This document shows, piece after piece, positions 1 to 11,365 of a stretch of 25,871 nt of DNA (its first letter is position 1; each line of letters starts with the position of its first letter). A model generated the notes under the pieces. The model was not told the origin of the DNA. It was given only the letters and a program-made list of their open reading frames with translations, and did not search any database. The stretch covers positions 1-25,871 of the forward strand of contig JAYMTF010001151.1 of NCBI GenBank assembly GCA_036897485.1, written 5' to 3'. The stretch comes from Pelargonium nanum (taxonomy: Eukaryota > Streptophyta > Magnoliopsida > Geraniales > Geraniaceae). Position numbers and translations under genes: made by a program.

Positions 1-540
1 AGGTTCGCAAGGACTAATGAAGTTTGAGGTAGGTGCCTTCCGTGGTAGAGTCAGGTTATGGAAGGTTACTTGTTCTTTCGGTCTGGCTCATTTGATCTTG
101 GTTACGGTAACGGGGTTTGCGGCTCGGCAGATTGGGGGGGAAGAATTTTCTAGGGCCCATGGTTTGTTTTTAGAGTCTGTTCTACAAGGGCAATCTCCTT
201 CAAGTGGTTTTCCACATCATGGTTCTTTGGCTTTCGCCATATTTGAATTTCTGTTTTTCTTAGTTCGAATTAGTTGGTTAGTTTCCTTTATGTTTCTTAT
301 GTTTTGTAAGCCTTTTTGGCATCTTGCTTCTTAATGAAAAGTACTAGCATTTACCCTTCAAAAAAAAAAATGGGTGGAATTTTTTTGGAAAAAATATCTT
401 ATTTAGGGGGAGGATTGTCACATTAGTATTGCATGTGTGCAGTTAACCCTAGGTATAGCCCTAAGAAGTAATTTTCTCGATCGATATAGCGATCCTTTTC
501 TATTACTTTGTAGGGAATAAAGGAATTGAAACTAAAGAAA
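1..540 (+). mobile_element. Possible 3' end of an LTR retrotransposon with start of its 3' LTR
   Basis: A purine-rich tract (TAGGGGGAGGA, about 404-414) is followed directly by TGTCACATTAG at 416. That is how a plant Ty3/gypsy polypurine tract meets a 3' LTR beginning with TG. An AATAAAGG-type polyadenylation motif lies near 515. An open frame at 17-334 (105 codons) has no domain I recognise, and I do not call it a gene. The LTR's right end and any target-site duplication are not visible, and the element would continue beyond the left edge. This is an inference from boundary motifs only. Confidence 0.3.
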
Positions 541-558
541 GCCTCGAATTCACAGAGT

Positions 559-608
559 ATGTGGGTCTACAAAACCCGATGTCGTAGGTTCGAATCCTAC
601 AGAGCGTG
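559..608 (+). pseudogene. Degenerate tRNA-Trp-like fragment (plastid-type trnW 3' part)
   Basis: The stretch reads as the anticodon arm, variable region, T arm and 3' acceptor strand of the plastid-type tRNA-Trp. Visible parts are GGGT-CTACAAA-ACCC, a perfect GTAGG/CCTAC T stem around TTCGAAT, and the 3' acceptor strand AGAGCGT plus discriminator G. The 5' acceptor strand and D arm are not recognisable just upstream, so no cloverleaf can form. The anticodon position reads ACA where plastid tRNA-Trp has CCA. Plant mitochondria also carry a plastid-derived trnW, so the donor could be either organelle. The AT-rich sequence after 608 might be spacer from the same transfer, but I cannot confirm that. 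Confidence 0.6.
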
Positions 609-933
609 ATTCACTTATTCATTGAATTAAGTTGAGTTCTCTAAGAATCTGGGTTAATTTTATATAGTAAGATAGTATAAAGTGAAAAAGAACCGTGTAT
701 TAAAGACGTGAAACGATAGCCCGTTTCATTTTTGTGGGAATACCAATATCATGATGAATGACTTTAACTTTAGACCTCTAAAAATATTTAAATCGCTTAA
801 ACCCCTTGACCGAGTGGGCGCTAGCTAAACCCAATAATTGCATACAACTTGCATGCGATTTTAAGTAAATTTTGGTATAAAAAACCAAGGATAATGTTTA
901 GTTTAATTACTCCTAGTTTTAGTTAACCAAACC

Positions 934-955
934 GGGCTTAGGGCTCAATTGGGCT
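934..955 (+). promoter_or_regulatory. Cluster of three GGGCT motifs (site II-like) upstream of the mS26-like gene
   Basis: GGGCT occurs at 934-938, 941-945 and 951-955. The last is TGGGCT, matching the plant site II element TGGGCC/T bound by TCP factors. Such elements are common in promoters of nuclear genes for mitochondrial and ribosomal proteins. A telo-box-like AAACCCTT lies at about 1003-1010, 24 bp before the start codon. A TATAAAT at 993-999 would leave a leader of only a few bases, so the real start site may be upstream of it. The motifs are seen directly; the function is inferred. Confidence 0.4.
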
Positions 956-1033
956 AATAAGCTTGATTGTGTTGCGTTGTGTCGTGTATACATATAAATC
1001 TAAAACCCTTGTCTCTCTCGGCAACCCAGAAAA

Positions 1034-4000
1034 ATGGCCACTCCTCGCTCTCTCCTCCGCATCACCACCAACGTCTCCAAATCCCTCCGCCCCTTCTCCA
1101 CCACCACCACCACCGCCACCGCCATTACCACCGACGTCGCCGCCGCCGATGGCAGTGACACGAATCACAGCAGACCCCCAGTAGACCACACATTCTTAGA
1201 GCCGAACCCCTACATTGGCAGCTGGAAGCCCCCCAAGAACCCCAAAGAGGCCCAGGCCAGGCTCGATTACCTCCGTCGCGACTACGCCAAGCAGGTCAAG
1301 GAGCTCCGCAAGCAGTATATACAAGAAATGGAGGAGCTCCGCCTCGAGAAACAGCGCAAAGACGAGGCCAGGAGGGAGGCCATCCGCATCGCGAAAGAGG
1401 AGAGGAAGAAACTCAAAGCTGAGGCCGCTAAGGTCAGAGCGGAGGAGCGCAAGGTGGCCCAAGCACAGTTTCTCGAATTACTGGTGCGTTTCATCAACTA
1501 CACTTCAATTTTTCTGTTTTCGATTTGTGTTCTGTTTCTGCCAATATTTTGCATTATTAGAGCAAAATTAGGTTTTTGAATTTTGACTGACTGATTGGTT
1601 GATGATAAAATTGGGACACGATACTTCTGTGATATGTGTTGTTCCTGAGAAACCAGGGAAGGGGAAAGAAATTGGATTTTGATTGTTAACTGATAGAGGT
1701 ACAATTAGATAGCTGCATCTTATTTCTCAGTTACACCTTTGTTTCTATTTGTATGTTTTCTTTGTTGATGAGAAAATGTAGGTTACCAAGAGAAACTAAA
1801 GTTTTCTACTTTAAATTTTTATCCTGAGTAATAATTAGTTATTATGAAAATGTTTATTTTATTCTCTAAGAATTATTGTTGGGGGATGAAAATAAGATGG
1901 ATGAAACTTGAATAGTTTGTGTCTGCTTTATGTTGTATGTTCCTTGTTGCTCCTTCATGATGACCTTGATAACTGTCAAAGTAATAGAAACTAAAAGAAC
2001 ATAGAACTAAAAGGTGAAATCATTCTTGGTGTCTACCTTCTTTGTGGTAGAGCTGGTAATCCCTAATGTTTGCTATTCATTGCCGTACATATATTTGTCT
2101 TTGAAAGGGTAGAGGTTGTAGGAAGGTAGATGAAACTAAAGAAATTCAGATCTTGAAGTGGTATTTTTTGTCATATCTTCTTTGGAATATGTTAATGCCA
2201 ACCATTTCCTTGTCTCTTTTTGAACTAAACTCATGAGTAATCAAAATGTTGAATTAGTTTACATCAAGTGTTCTATATGCTCATCTATTACCTAATCACT
2301 ATATGGTTTCCTCAAATAAAGTTCGAATAGAACATAAGTTTCAGTGTTTTACACATTGTTGAAGATGTGATATTGTGATTCTAATTAGATTGGAATTAAA
2401 TTCAAACAAAGTATAGATTCGGTTAGAATTAGATTAGTACTACAAATCATATAGTCTTTTGAAGGTTCCACAATTCCGGCATTAGCCTTGGGTTGCTTGC
2501 CTGACCAATAAGTTCTCTTCAAGATTTTCAATTATCTTTTCTTTCACTTCCTTTCTAATTTTTCCCTTTTCAAAATTCTGTGGAAGTTTTCTGATTTTTC
2601 CTTGAATTTTTTTTCTTACTCCACATGCAAAAGTTCATGCTTGCATGTGAGGGGTATCTCATAAACAAACTCATGGCAGTAACACCTTATTTGATATTCT
2701 GAAACCATTAAATATTAGTTGGCAGTCAACTAGTTAGCTTGTTGTGGAGTATGATATTGAACAAGTATTCCATCATTTTAGAGCTTATATGGCTAATATG
2801 TTTTGTAACACTATCTCCTATTAGTTGAGATGATTAAATACTCATGGATTGTTTTAAATGTGCTGGTTTTCAAGAATACACAATCTAATTACAGTTGATT
2901 GGTCTTCTTTGACTGGGAGTCAACAAAAACAGTGTCTTAAAAAATCATGCCACTTCAAGGATTGAAGTTCCAAACTTCTCGGTGTGATTACCTTATGTGT
3001 GAATCATGATTTCAGATGTTGGAGCCACCACATTGCTGCACATGGCAACGTAATTCAGATCTTAAATGGTTGGTCCTCCTTGAATTAATGTTTACCCCAT
3101 GGGGTTGACACTGATTGCATAGGAGTGATATTCCTAATTGGGTCGGCGTGCATATAGTAGTAGGAATAGGAGAGTTTTGTGGTTGTATAAGCAGGGACCA
3201 AGGTGTAGGCAAGCGATCTGGGGTGCGCGGAGGAAGTTATGCAAGGTGTGAACGTGGGCATGGGGAGGAGTGAACTCATAGCATGCGGACCTGAAGAGTG
3301 ATCATTTGGATGAGCTTGGCTAGGGAGTGCATGGCATGCACTATGGTAGACATGGGCGTGTGCTTATGTGTGGTTGTGAGTGTACAGGAGTGAGCATTGA
3401 TGGCTCACACGAGCGTGTGTGCACTAGTGTGGCCTGATGCAGTCAAGTGCTTACCTCCTATCCCCTTGTTGACCTCTCAGAGTGACTTCTGGGTCCCTCA
3501 TATACTTGGCTTTGAATATGAGCTCCCAAATTCTAACTTAGTAAGGGAGAAGATGTTTGAGGGGGTACAGTCCTGGATAAAATGATTAAGTCCACAACTC
3601 GAGTTCCAGGTCCTACAACTCCGAGTTTTTGACCATGACATGTCGCCAATGTCTAGGTGTCTCACTTGTGATTGGCTAATATTGCTCCCAATAATTTATG
3701 TATCATCAACAGTACTCTTATAAGCTAACATTACTTGTGCCAATGGTTAGGGAATCTGACATATTCCAAGAAAAATATCCATTCACTTGACACAAAGCAT
3801 GTCATCTTCACTAATTTGAACCCATGTCAAGTGTTTAATGCCCCCATTGCACTATTTGTAAAGCATTGGTAGTCTTATTTTTAGGTTTGGCGTGAGAGTG
3901 CACTTTGAAGCCATAGAACTATATAACAAAGCTACAGCCTGCTTCAGAACTCCCAACCGCATCTCCTGCAGATGCCAATAACATCTTTTCCACTCTAAAC

Positions 4001-4543
4001 ATGGATAAATTTTACCTTTGATGCAACATAAAGGACGCAATCTACAATATTTTATTATGCCATTAAATTTGTTCAGTAATCGAGCTGTTATATTATAACT
4101 GCTTTTAACAAACTGCAGAAACTTTTGTAACTGAAAAATCTGCCGTCACCAAACTTTTCATTCTTTTAGAAAGAATTCATATCATTCTTCATTGCTCAGA
4201 AAACCTATTACTCAATCTCATTACTGTTGTGTGTCTCTCAACTACAATTTTGAAGCTGATGGATAAATATTCTAAATCATATAGTCAAGCTTTTGTACTG
4301 TGGTTTCCTTTTTCTGTTTTAATCATTCCAGAAAGATTTTCCCAAATAACTTTTTGTTTGTATTGGTTGCAGTTAAAAGAAAGGGCAGAGAAGCTCGAAA
4401 ATTGGAGGGCGAAGGAAAAAGAGAGGAAAGAGCTTGAGCAAAAGAAGCTCGCAGAGTTGAGACAGAAAAGTTCTATATGGATTGAAGAATCTGAACTGGA
4501 GAGCAAGATAAAGGAAGCAGTAGTAGATAGCTCTTCCCTATGA
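1034..4543 (+). CDS. Mitochondrial coiled-coil protein, probable small-subunit ribosomal protein mS26-like
   Basis: Two exons, 1034-1483 and 4373-4543 (TGA at 4541-4543), joined in phase 0 across a GT-AG intron with a TTGCAG acceptor, give 206 aa. Residues 1 to about 40 are rich in R, S and T without acidic residues until the end. They include RPFS followed by a Thr run, a typical mitochondrial presequence with a likely cleavage after F or S. From about residue 70 to the end the protein is almost entirely charged heptad-like coiled coil rich in E, K, R and A. The last 25 residues (WIEESELESKIKEAVVDS) resemble the C-terminus of the MRPS26 family, where a similar residue pattern follows the coiled coil. 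Length also fits: animal MRPS26 is about 205 aa. The family assignment is by recollection of this pattern, so an unrelated mitochondrial coiled-coil protein remains possible. If the intron is retained, translation ends at 1579 with a 181-residue product. A CCA/CCG trinucleotide run at about 1099-1125 encodes the Thr tract. Confidence 0.75.
1484..4372 (+). other. Large intron of the mS26-like gene
   Basis: This 2,889-bp intron has the donor CTG|GTGCGT and the acceptor TTGCAG|TTA. It is AT-rich with in-frame stops throughout. The segment from about 3,100 to 3,640 is locally richer in G and T than its surroundings and may be an old insertion, but I see no terminal repeats or protein similarity in it. 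I find no conserved coding exon inside the intron. Confidence 0.7.
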
Positions 4544-4593
4544 GCCCTTTACTGATCCAAACCGAAACCCACACCCTTAAACTATTTGTATCC

Positions 4594-4599
4594 AATAAA
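4594..4599 (+). terminator. Poly(A) signal candidate of the mS26-like gene
   Basis: AATAAA lies 51 bp after the stop codon, in a T-rich 3' flank. It is the only canonical hexamer close to the stop. Confidence 0.5.
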
Positions 4600-5592
4600 A
4601 ACTACTTTTAAGATGCTGATGCAAATTGAGATGGACTGCTTGCTTGAGTGCTACAACTTGCTTTGTTTTCTTTTGGCCATTAGATTTTGTTCAAGCAAGT
4701 ACTATTAGATGCATTTTTGGTAGAAATATATTATTTTGGTTTATTTTTCAGATTTCTTTTCAAACTTTTTTTCATTCCATCTATTGTTTTCATTGTCTCT
4801 CCTAGGTTTAACTCCATACAATTTTGGTTTTATCTAAAGTTGGGTCTTTTTCCGGTTAGCTCCAATCCGTTTTTGTAACATCTCATTGAAAATGAATAGA
4901 TTTTGCGCGTTGTAATATTATTAGTTTGACTTATCCTAAAACAATTGAAATACGGCATGCAAGGACTTTTACACTTTGCTCACTCAAAGATGAATGGGTG
5001 TTTAAATTTTTATCTATGTTACTTACAAAAATGATTCATTTAGGATCAATTTTGGGCTAAATTGAACCCTTGAATTTTATCCACTTTAGTTCCCTAACTA
5101 TCTATTTTATGCCAATTTGGTCCTTAACTTTGTTTCCATTTAGTCCTTTTAGAACCCACTTGTTTCGATATGGTTCATTTACCGTCCATTTTCATCCAAA
5201 ACAGTCCGCACATCATAAGTGTAAAAGACCAATATAAGCTAAAAGCTGGAACAAAATAAATAGTATGGGGATATAAAATTAGAACAAAAAAATCAAATCA
5301 GGAAAAAATAAAATACTAAGGAGACCATTTTGAAAGTTGAAACCTTCTTCAATTATACATGCACACATTAGAGTTGGCATATAAGTTTTGGGCCAAAGAA
5401 TTTTTCTAACAGCTGGGTCAAAAACACTAGTTTTACAGTTTAAGATTGACCAATATCCACACAATCTCATCAATGTTCAGCTATCATTTACATCCATTCA
5501 TAAGGGGAACAAAAGAATTGTAATCGCTACTTGCTAACCTGCCAAAACCAAACTTCTATTAAAACACAAGGTGGGAGAGTGATCAACCTGTT
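4600..5592. other. Convergent intergenic region between mS26-like and ceramidase genes
   Basis: This region holds the 3' flanks of two convergent genes. Apart from the dispersed repeat at 5041-5215 I see no coding potential; the short open frames here have no recognisable domains. The ceramidase 3' UTR should extend leftward from 5592, but no clear AATAAA on the minus strand is visible close to the stop. Confidence 0.6.
5041..5215 (+). repeat. Dispersed plant intergenic repeat (LTT-GGTCCyTAACTTT type)
   Basis: The sequence has the cadence of a very common plant repeat in which phrases such as TTTAGTTCCCTAACTAT, TTTGGTCCTTAACTTT and TTTAGTCCTTTTAGAACC recur every 30-40 bp. A related copy in the opposite orientation lies at about 17,860-18,030. 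No TSD or TIR is clear. Recognition is by recurrent phrasing, not by alignment. Confidence 0.45.
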
Positions 5593-8500
5593 TTACTGAG
5601 TCTTCGGTTTTTCGATCTTGACATAAGGAAACAATCCTAAGAAGTGACGGACTTTTGGGTTCCATCCCAATTGCTGGGCGCGACAGAACATCAGGAACGT
5701 GTTTGCAAAATATGAATTGAACCCCATGAAAACATGCCACAAAGCATGACCCTGCAGATTGAAGTACCAGGATGAGAGTTCCACGCAGAACACCCGATCA
5801 ACAAACCAACAGAGACTCCCCATCAGTATTGTGGCCAGATATAACTTTGCCAGCCGCTTTGCATCCACGTCTTTCGTGTAGATGTAGTACTTGTACATCC
5901 GAGGAATGCACAAAAGACAGAGAACAATGTAATGCACCTTGAAGCCAATCCCAAAACGGACCAGAGCATGGACAAAGGCAAATGCAGCACCATAAAAGAA
6001 CAAAAATGTGGGCATTGTACTCCGGTAGTGCCAATCAGGAGAATAAAGTATATAGATATATAGGAGCATTTCCCATACCATTGGTGTTTCATCACCTTGC
6101 TGCTGCCTGAAAACGAATTAAAAGAAAATTAGGGTGAAAACTAATAGAATCAAGTTTATATTGAAACAGATTTGATCATCGTAATACAAGCAAGTTTTTC
6201 CAAGTATGCACACATGCATAAACGATGGAGACACAACAAGACACACGAGTTTTACAGTACAGCAAGGAGAGTTGATTTATATAATAGAGCTTTCACCGTC
6301 TAACATAATGTATCTGGTTCATGGAATACTAATGCATTACTCTAGGAGAGAATATCGTTGCTCAGGATTCTGAACACACTTGAAAATCACCATAATCTTC
6401 CATTGCTTAGTGGCATTACTCCTAATCTACTCATGACTACCCATTCCTTTGTTCCTTAATATGATCAAATTTCACTAAAAATCATCACCTCAAGCAGCAT
6501 CAGTTTAGAACCAGGTTTCTCATAATATAAACAGAACGAAAGAAGATTTGTACACCTAACCAATTTCACTTCAGTATAGTTCCAGTTTGAGATGGATTTG
6601 ATAAACGGAATTCCGATTCAGCCATCAAGGATTAAAAAAACAGTGCAAGTGAAAATGGAACTTCACCTTTACTCTGATATGGTTCCCATCTCCTATTGGA
6701 AAATAATGAGATTTTCCCTTTCAGTTGCATTCAGATGGATAAGTTTGTGTGTGTGTGTGTGGGCCGCGATTTCTATCTACTTGGGTTGCCAACTCAGTGG
6801 CACGTGTATTTTAGCCAAAAGTTTATCCCAAAAGTTAAATCATCTTTTTATTTACTACTGCTCCATGCTTTCTTGACAAAACTTGTTTTCATAACTAGGT
6901 ATATATTAAACAATAAGATTTCCGGGTACAGTTTATGTGAAAGGTCAAATTACTTAGTCTATAATTATCTTCCAATCATTTTAAACAAAATGACAGAGCA
7001 ACTACATAAGCAGGAGTTCTTTTGACCTACTTGTAGGCCTTGATCGCTAAGCTTGCGGTGTTATATTCTACATTCTGACAGTCTCATGAAGGATCGGATT
7101 CCATCTCTCAAATGCACGAAAAGGCCTTTTTGCCCCCTCAATCGCTCAGGCCCCTATTCTCCCCTTAATTTCAGTGGTCTATGTCAGGAAAATATACACA
7201 TACCATCGAGTATGCCTTTTATTAGACGTACACTTCCAGGGTCCTGAGAAGCTAAACTGATAAATATATGTCTTGCAGTATAAATGAGAACTGCAACTGT
7301 GACAGTATTGCACAATAGTACAAGCTGTTAAAATATTTCCATTTCCATGCAAACGAGAAATATACTAATTGTAGCAGTAGCAGATCCAGCTGAGCCAACA
7401 ACATAAGTTTTCTTTTCAAGAAAGCACATCATAGAACATACACGCACATAGACCTTAATTTGTTATAATTGCATTCTATTCCACATTGATAAAGGGTTCT
7501 TTATCTTTGATAACTTTAACACCTCGTCCGACAATAGGTGCACATTTGACAGATAGGAGGTACTAAAAACCAAAAAACACACCAACGAGAACCTATACTG
7601 TAGATCATATAATGCAATCTTTCGATAGAGTTTAGACTCATGCACATCACCTGCTGGCTCACTATGAAAATCTTTCTATTCATTTGGAAAACCCAAATAA
7701 AGAGCATCCACTAAATAATCATCCAAAAAAGAAACTCAAAAACAAGAATACAATCAAAACCTATGAAGTTTGTCTCCATGAATGTGTATTATTAAGCATC
7801 GCATGCAGTATCATTTGCATATTCCAGTAGCCTAAAAAAGGTTATAATAGTTCGTGCAGATACAACAGTCACATTTACTTTCAATATGCAGACTGATCAT
7901 TCTCTCTTTCCTCACCCTAAAGAGGGTGGGTGCAGACTGCAGACTTTAGTAAAGGTCATGAATTCAATTCTTATTAGGTGGATGGAGAAGGGTTATGGGA
8001 AAAGGGGAGAGCTAACCTCTATTATGTAGCTCTGCCCGTCGGGCTTCCATTTCAAATAAATAAAATAAATCCTAACTACATCGTTCTTTAAAAACTGAAG
8101 GTGTTTGGATACAGACTACATATTCTACTTGGTAGCAGAAACTTCAAAAACACAAGTTCCCGACAAAAGCACTATCAAATGTTAGTGAGTAGATAAGCCC
8201 TTCTCCCCTTCCTCACCCACTCTAAAGATCAATATGAAGATATAAGGTCATTGTAGTTCAAGTTGTTACGGCACACCAAGAGCTTGGTGATGACTGATGC
8301 AGTAGATAAATCACTAACATTGCTGCTCAAGTAAAGTCTCCATCAGTGTTAGGAAGGTATAAAGACGTTTTGTGTATGTATGTCCTTAAAGTCAACAAAA
8401 TGGAATAATATTTATGGGCTAATACATCTAACAGTTCAAGTAAAGATGTAAGTAAAGAAATGGCAATACATACATGCGTTGCAGAGTGGTATGGTATATA

Positions 8501-8724
8501 ATGCTGCCGATAGCCAGTGTCATATTAGATAAATGGAGGACACTAAACCTCTTCTCGAACCGTTGTCTCAAGGCATTTACTAGACCAATAAGTGCCAGAA
8601 GAATGCCAGGAATGTTTGATATCGTGTTGAAAAACTCAGCAATATAAGAAGAGTGGACATAATTTTTCTCACACCAGTCAGTAGATGTGACAGGGCCCCA
8701 GAAACTTGATATTGTGTCGGACAT
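5593..8724 (-). CDS. ACER: Alkaline ceramidase (ACER/YPC1 family)
   Basis: Two coding exons, 8724-8474 and 6106-5593 (TAA at 5595-5593), joined through the donor CGCAT|GTATGT and the acceptor TTTTCAG|G (phase 2), give 254 aa. The length matches Arabidopsis ACER, about 255 aa. The enzyme hydrolyses ceramide or phytoceramide to a sphingoid base and a fatty acid in ER or Golgi membranes. All catalytic positions known from human ACER3 have counterparts with the same spacing: S74, H78 (IIYHTTLQ), D89, and H204/H208 in GHALWHVFMG, which form the zinc site. An acidic residue E30 lies in YIAEFFNTISN. Several hydrophobic segments fit the seven-TM topology. The C-terminus KIEKPKTQ has a Lys-rich tail. 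The start at 8724 gives the family N-terminus (SSFWGPVTSTDWCE). No disruptions are seen, so the gene is predicted active. Confidence 0.93.
6107..8473 (-). other. Intron between the two ceramidase coding exons
   Basis: This 2,367-bp GT-AG intron contains a GT microsatellite at about 6745-6761. At about 7,905-8,070 a segment ends in an A/T-rich tail (AAATAAATAAAATAAAT), which could be a SINE-like insertion, though no convincing A or B box is present. The open frames here (for example 6592-6876 and 7053-7247) have no recognisable domains. Confidence 0.6.
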
Positions 8725-11215
8725 TCTTCAGTATTTATGCCCAATGTGTGCTTTTATTATGTTTAGAGTTTCATATAACCTGCATGCATGCACTGCAAAA
8801 TCAGATAGTAAACATGCACAAGATTTAAAATACATTATATGACCATTACTTCCAATCCTAACTACATTCCTTAATCAACAAAAGATAAGCTCAAACCTTC
8901 TTAATAAGAAAGCTCGTGCAAATGCGTATCTGTTTTACTGATTCCAATTTGAAGAAACAAAATAAAATCATCCACACAATCAAAGTCCAATCAAAAGAGA
9001 TATCTGATTTGTATCAAGCACAAGTAGCAAAATCTGCAAGGGATAAACTCTAGCAAAAGTTTTAGGGCCTCCTAAAATGAATCAGAACTAAAAGTACTAA
9101 ATCATCATGTTCTGATGACGCTTTCAAGCAATTATAAAACCAATGACATCTCTGTGTTGTATCCACCAAGAGACAAATAACATAATTACCAATTCTTGAA
9201 TAACAATGCACAGAAATACTTCATAAGAAAAACTATATGGGATAGAACTTTACATAATACCGTATCACAAATGCTCAATAATGCAGAAATAGCAGTAATC
9301 TCTCAAATTCTCAATAGACTGGTATTGTAAGCTTTTTATGTGTACATCTAAGTGTTTATTTCTAAGGTCAAAATCAGCCTAGTTACGCATTTACAACATT
9401 TCTACGATAGAATGTGCTCTAAGCTGTGCCTAGTTCATATTTGCAAATTGAACTAGCATCCAAATATATTGAGTCCCTAATTGATTTGCAATACCAGGCA
9501 GTCATACCCCAAGTCTACCTGTTTGCTTTGTTTTAAGATAGACTATCAAATTGCCAAATTTTCTGTAACGTTCATAGAAATGATGGCAAGATGGGCCTTC
9601 CTTTTTTGGTCCCACTTATTAATAGTAAAATTACCAAATAAAGAAAGCAAAATCAGGATAGCACAGCTCTCAAGGATCATCCATGTGATGACCATAAACT
9701 TTTTTTAAAATTTTTTACAATTCCCCAAGTTTGGTTAAGCACAAACCTTTCCTTCTCTAGATATTCTGCTATCATCATTATCCCACCCATGGATAATACC
9801 ACACATAATCATTAAAAAAAACTTCATAAAGTCTTCCCTATGATAATCAGAATCCCAAGTGCACAAGCCAGAAGGTTGCATGCTCTCTTCCTCTATCAAT
9901 AGAAAAACAGGGGGGCATCCTCATCTTCTCCTTAAGTTTAACTGTTCAAGGAACCGGAAGACCTAAACTTATACCTAGAACATAATCCTTTGAGATCGTA
10001 AGTACTTTTAAGGAAGTCCAAATTTGCTACTTCGGAAATTGCTTGTACCAAGACAAAATTGAACTATGGAAAATAACAACATATGGCGAAGGCGGTCTTA
10101 ATGCACTAAACTACAAACAGAGAATGTAGATAGATCGGTTGATGGTCAGCTTTCATGTGATCCAGGGCTCAAGCGATGCAACCTTTTTCTTTTGACTGCA
10201 AGAACAATGCTCTTAACATGGATGTTATACAGACAACACAAGTAAGATACCACAATCACAACTAGCAAAGCAGAAAAATCTGAAAGTTTGAAGAATCAAA
10301 ATTTAGAAACTAGTTTCTAGCTCAGTTTCTACGAGAAGGTGTTTAAGCCACTTTCTACATTTTATCACTTACGTATGAACCATTTGAGAAACCAACAATG
10401 TTTTAAAACCAATTTACCAGACCTTTAGGTCTTTAACAAACCTCTAGCATGTACAAAATATATAACTAGAACATTCTATTTCAAAGTTCTATTTCAACAA
10501 GCATGATGTGTCCCCTATCACTCTATTTACAAAATTATTTGCCACGGAGCCATAACCATTTGAAAACGGATTTCAGATTTCAATGTCCAACATGTGTTCA
10601 TGCTATACTTACACTCTAAGTCAAAGACACTACCTCTTTAAGGCACAAAACAACTGGCAACCAATAGATGCGCCTACACATTCAGAGCTACCACAGATAT
10701 TTGCAAGAGCAACCACTACCCCACATCTGCCAACACACTACCATAGTATTAGAATTCCACTACACCTCCGATCCACAACTATACTAGTCTACAGAACTTA
10801 ATTTCAAATCAACCAAGAACTTTTCTTCAAATAGTACAAAAAAACTCTGCAACAAGATCTCCATTCTAAGAAAAAAAATGCTGAACTATCCATCTCCCCA
10901 ACCAACTCATCAATAACCATTAACCAGACAAACAAAACAAAAGTTCTCAACATTGCCTCACTTGTTTCCAAATAAGCAACCAAAATCAAATCCATAAACA
11001 AACACACATGCAAAACCACATCACATTCCACAAAATTGCCTCTGAAACTCTCACAAAGCCACTCAAAATTACTACCAAAATTCAACTTTCTAACCAATCA
11101 CAACTTCTGAGCAACAGAGAAACCGAAAGAAAAATAAAGAAAGCCATGGAAATGAGAGCGAAAAACAGTACTGACCTCGAGAATCAGATCTACGTATACA
11201 AAATTATGCTGTTGT
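8725..11215 (-). other. Ceramidase 5' leader with a long UTR intron (inferred)
   Basis: On the minus strand an acceptor-like sequence (ACTATCTGATTTTGCAG) ends near 8801, with a second CAG a little downstream near 8787. Much further upstream a good donor, CTCGAG|GTCAGT, lies at 11176/11175. A TATA box follows at 11241-11251. Together these suggest a short non-coding exon at about 11,176-11,215 and a leader intron of roughly 2.4 kb. The leader exon next to the start codon carries a three-codon upstream ORF (ATG AAA CTC TAA, 8774-8763). Between 8.8 and 11.1 kb I see no genes or recognisable repeats. Confidence 0.5.
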
Positions 11216-11240
11216 TTCCAAAAATTTGATCTCTGTTCTT

Positions 11241-11251
11241 TTATATATATT
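11241..11251 (-). promoter_or_regulatory. TATA box of the ceramidase gene
   Basis: On the minus strand the sequence reads ATATATATAAAA. It lies about 30-40 bp upstream of where the inferred first non-coding exon would begin. Confidence 0.45.
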
Positions 11252-11365
11252 TTTTCTGCTCTCTCTAGGTTTGGAAAACAGGAGGCAAACGAGACGAGAG
11301 CGGATTTGCGGGGGCGTGTGGGGGCTACTTTAGGGGTGGCGCGTGGTCAGGGAAGTGTTAATTCT

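Noticed and set aside
17-334. 105-codon open frame at the left edge
   Set aside because: No recognisable domain and skewed, hydrophobic low-information sequence next to a possible retroelement boundary; better treated as repeat.
938-1189. Gly-rich antisense frame and Pro-rich frame over the first exon of the mS26-like gene
   Set aside because: Both arise from the CCA/CCG repeat read in other frames; the 1034 frame has a presequence, coiled coil and correct splicing.
1484-1579. Extension of the first exon to a stop at 1579
   Set aside because: The added residues are hydrophobic intron translation; splicing at 1483/4373 restores a continuous coiled coil.
3012-3585. Several 60-66-codon frames in a GT-rich intron segment
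   Set aside because: No start context, domains or repeats support them; likely chance frames in compositionally odd intron DNA.
7905-8070. SINE-like segment with an A-rich tail in the ceramidase intron
   Set aside because: No convincing A or B box (the candidate GAATTCAATTC departs from GGTTCGANTCC) and no target duplication.
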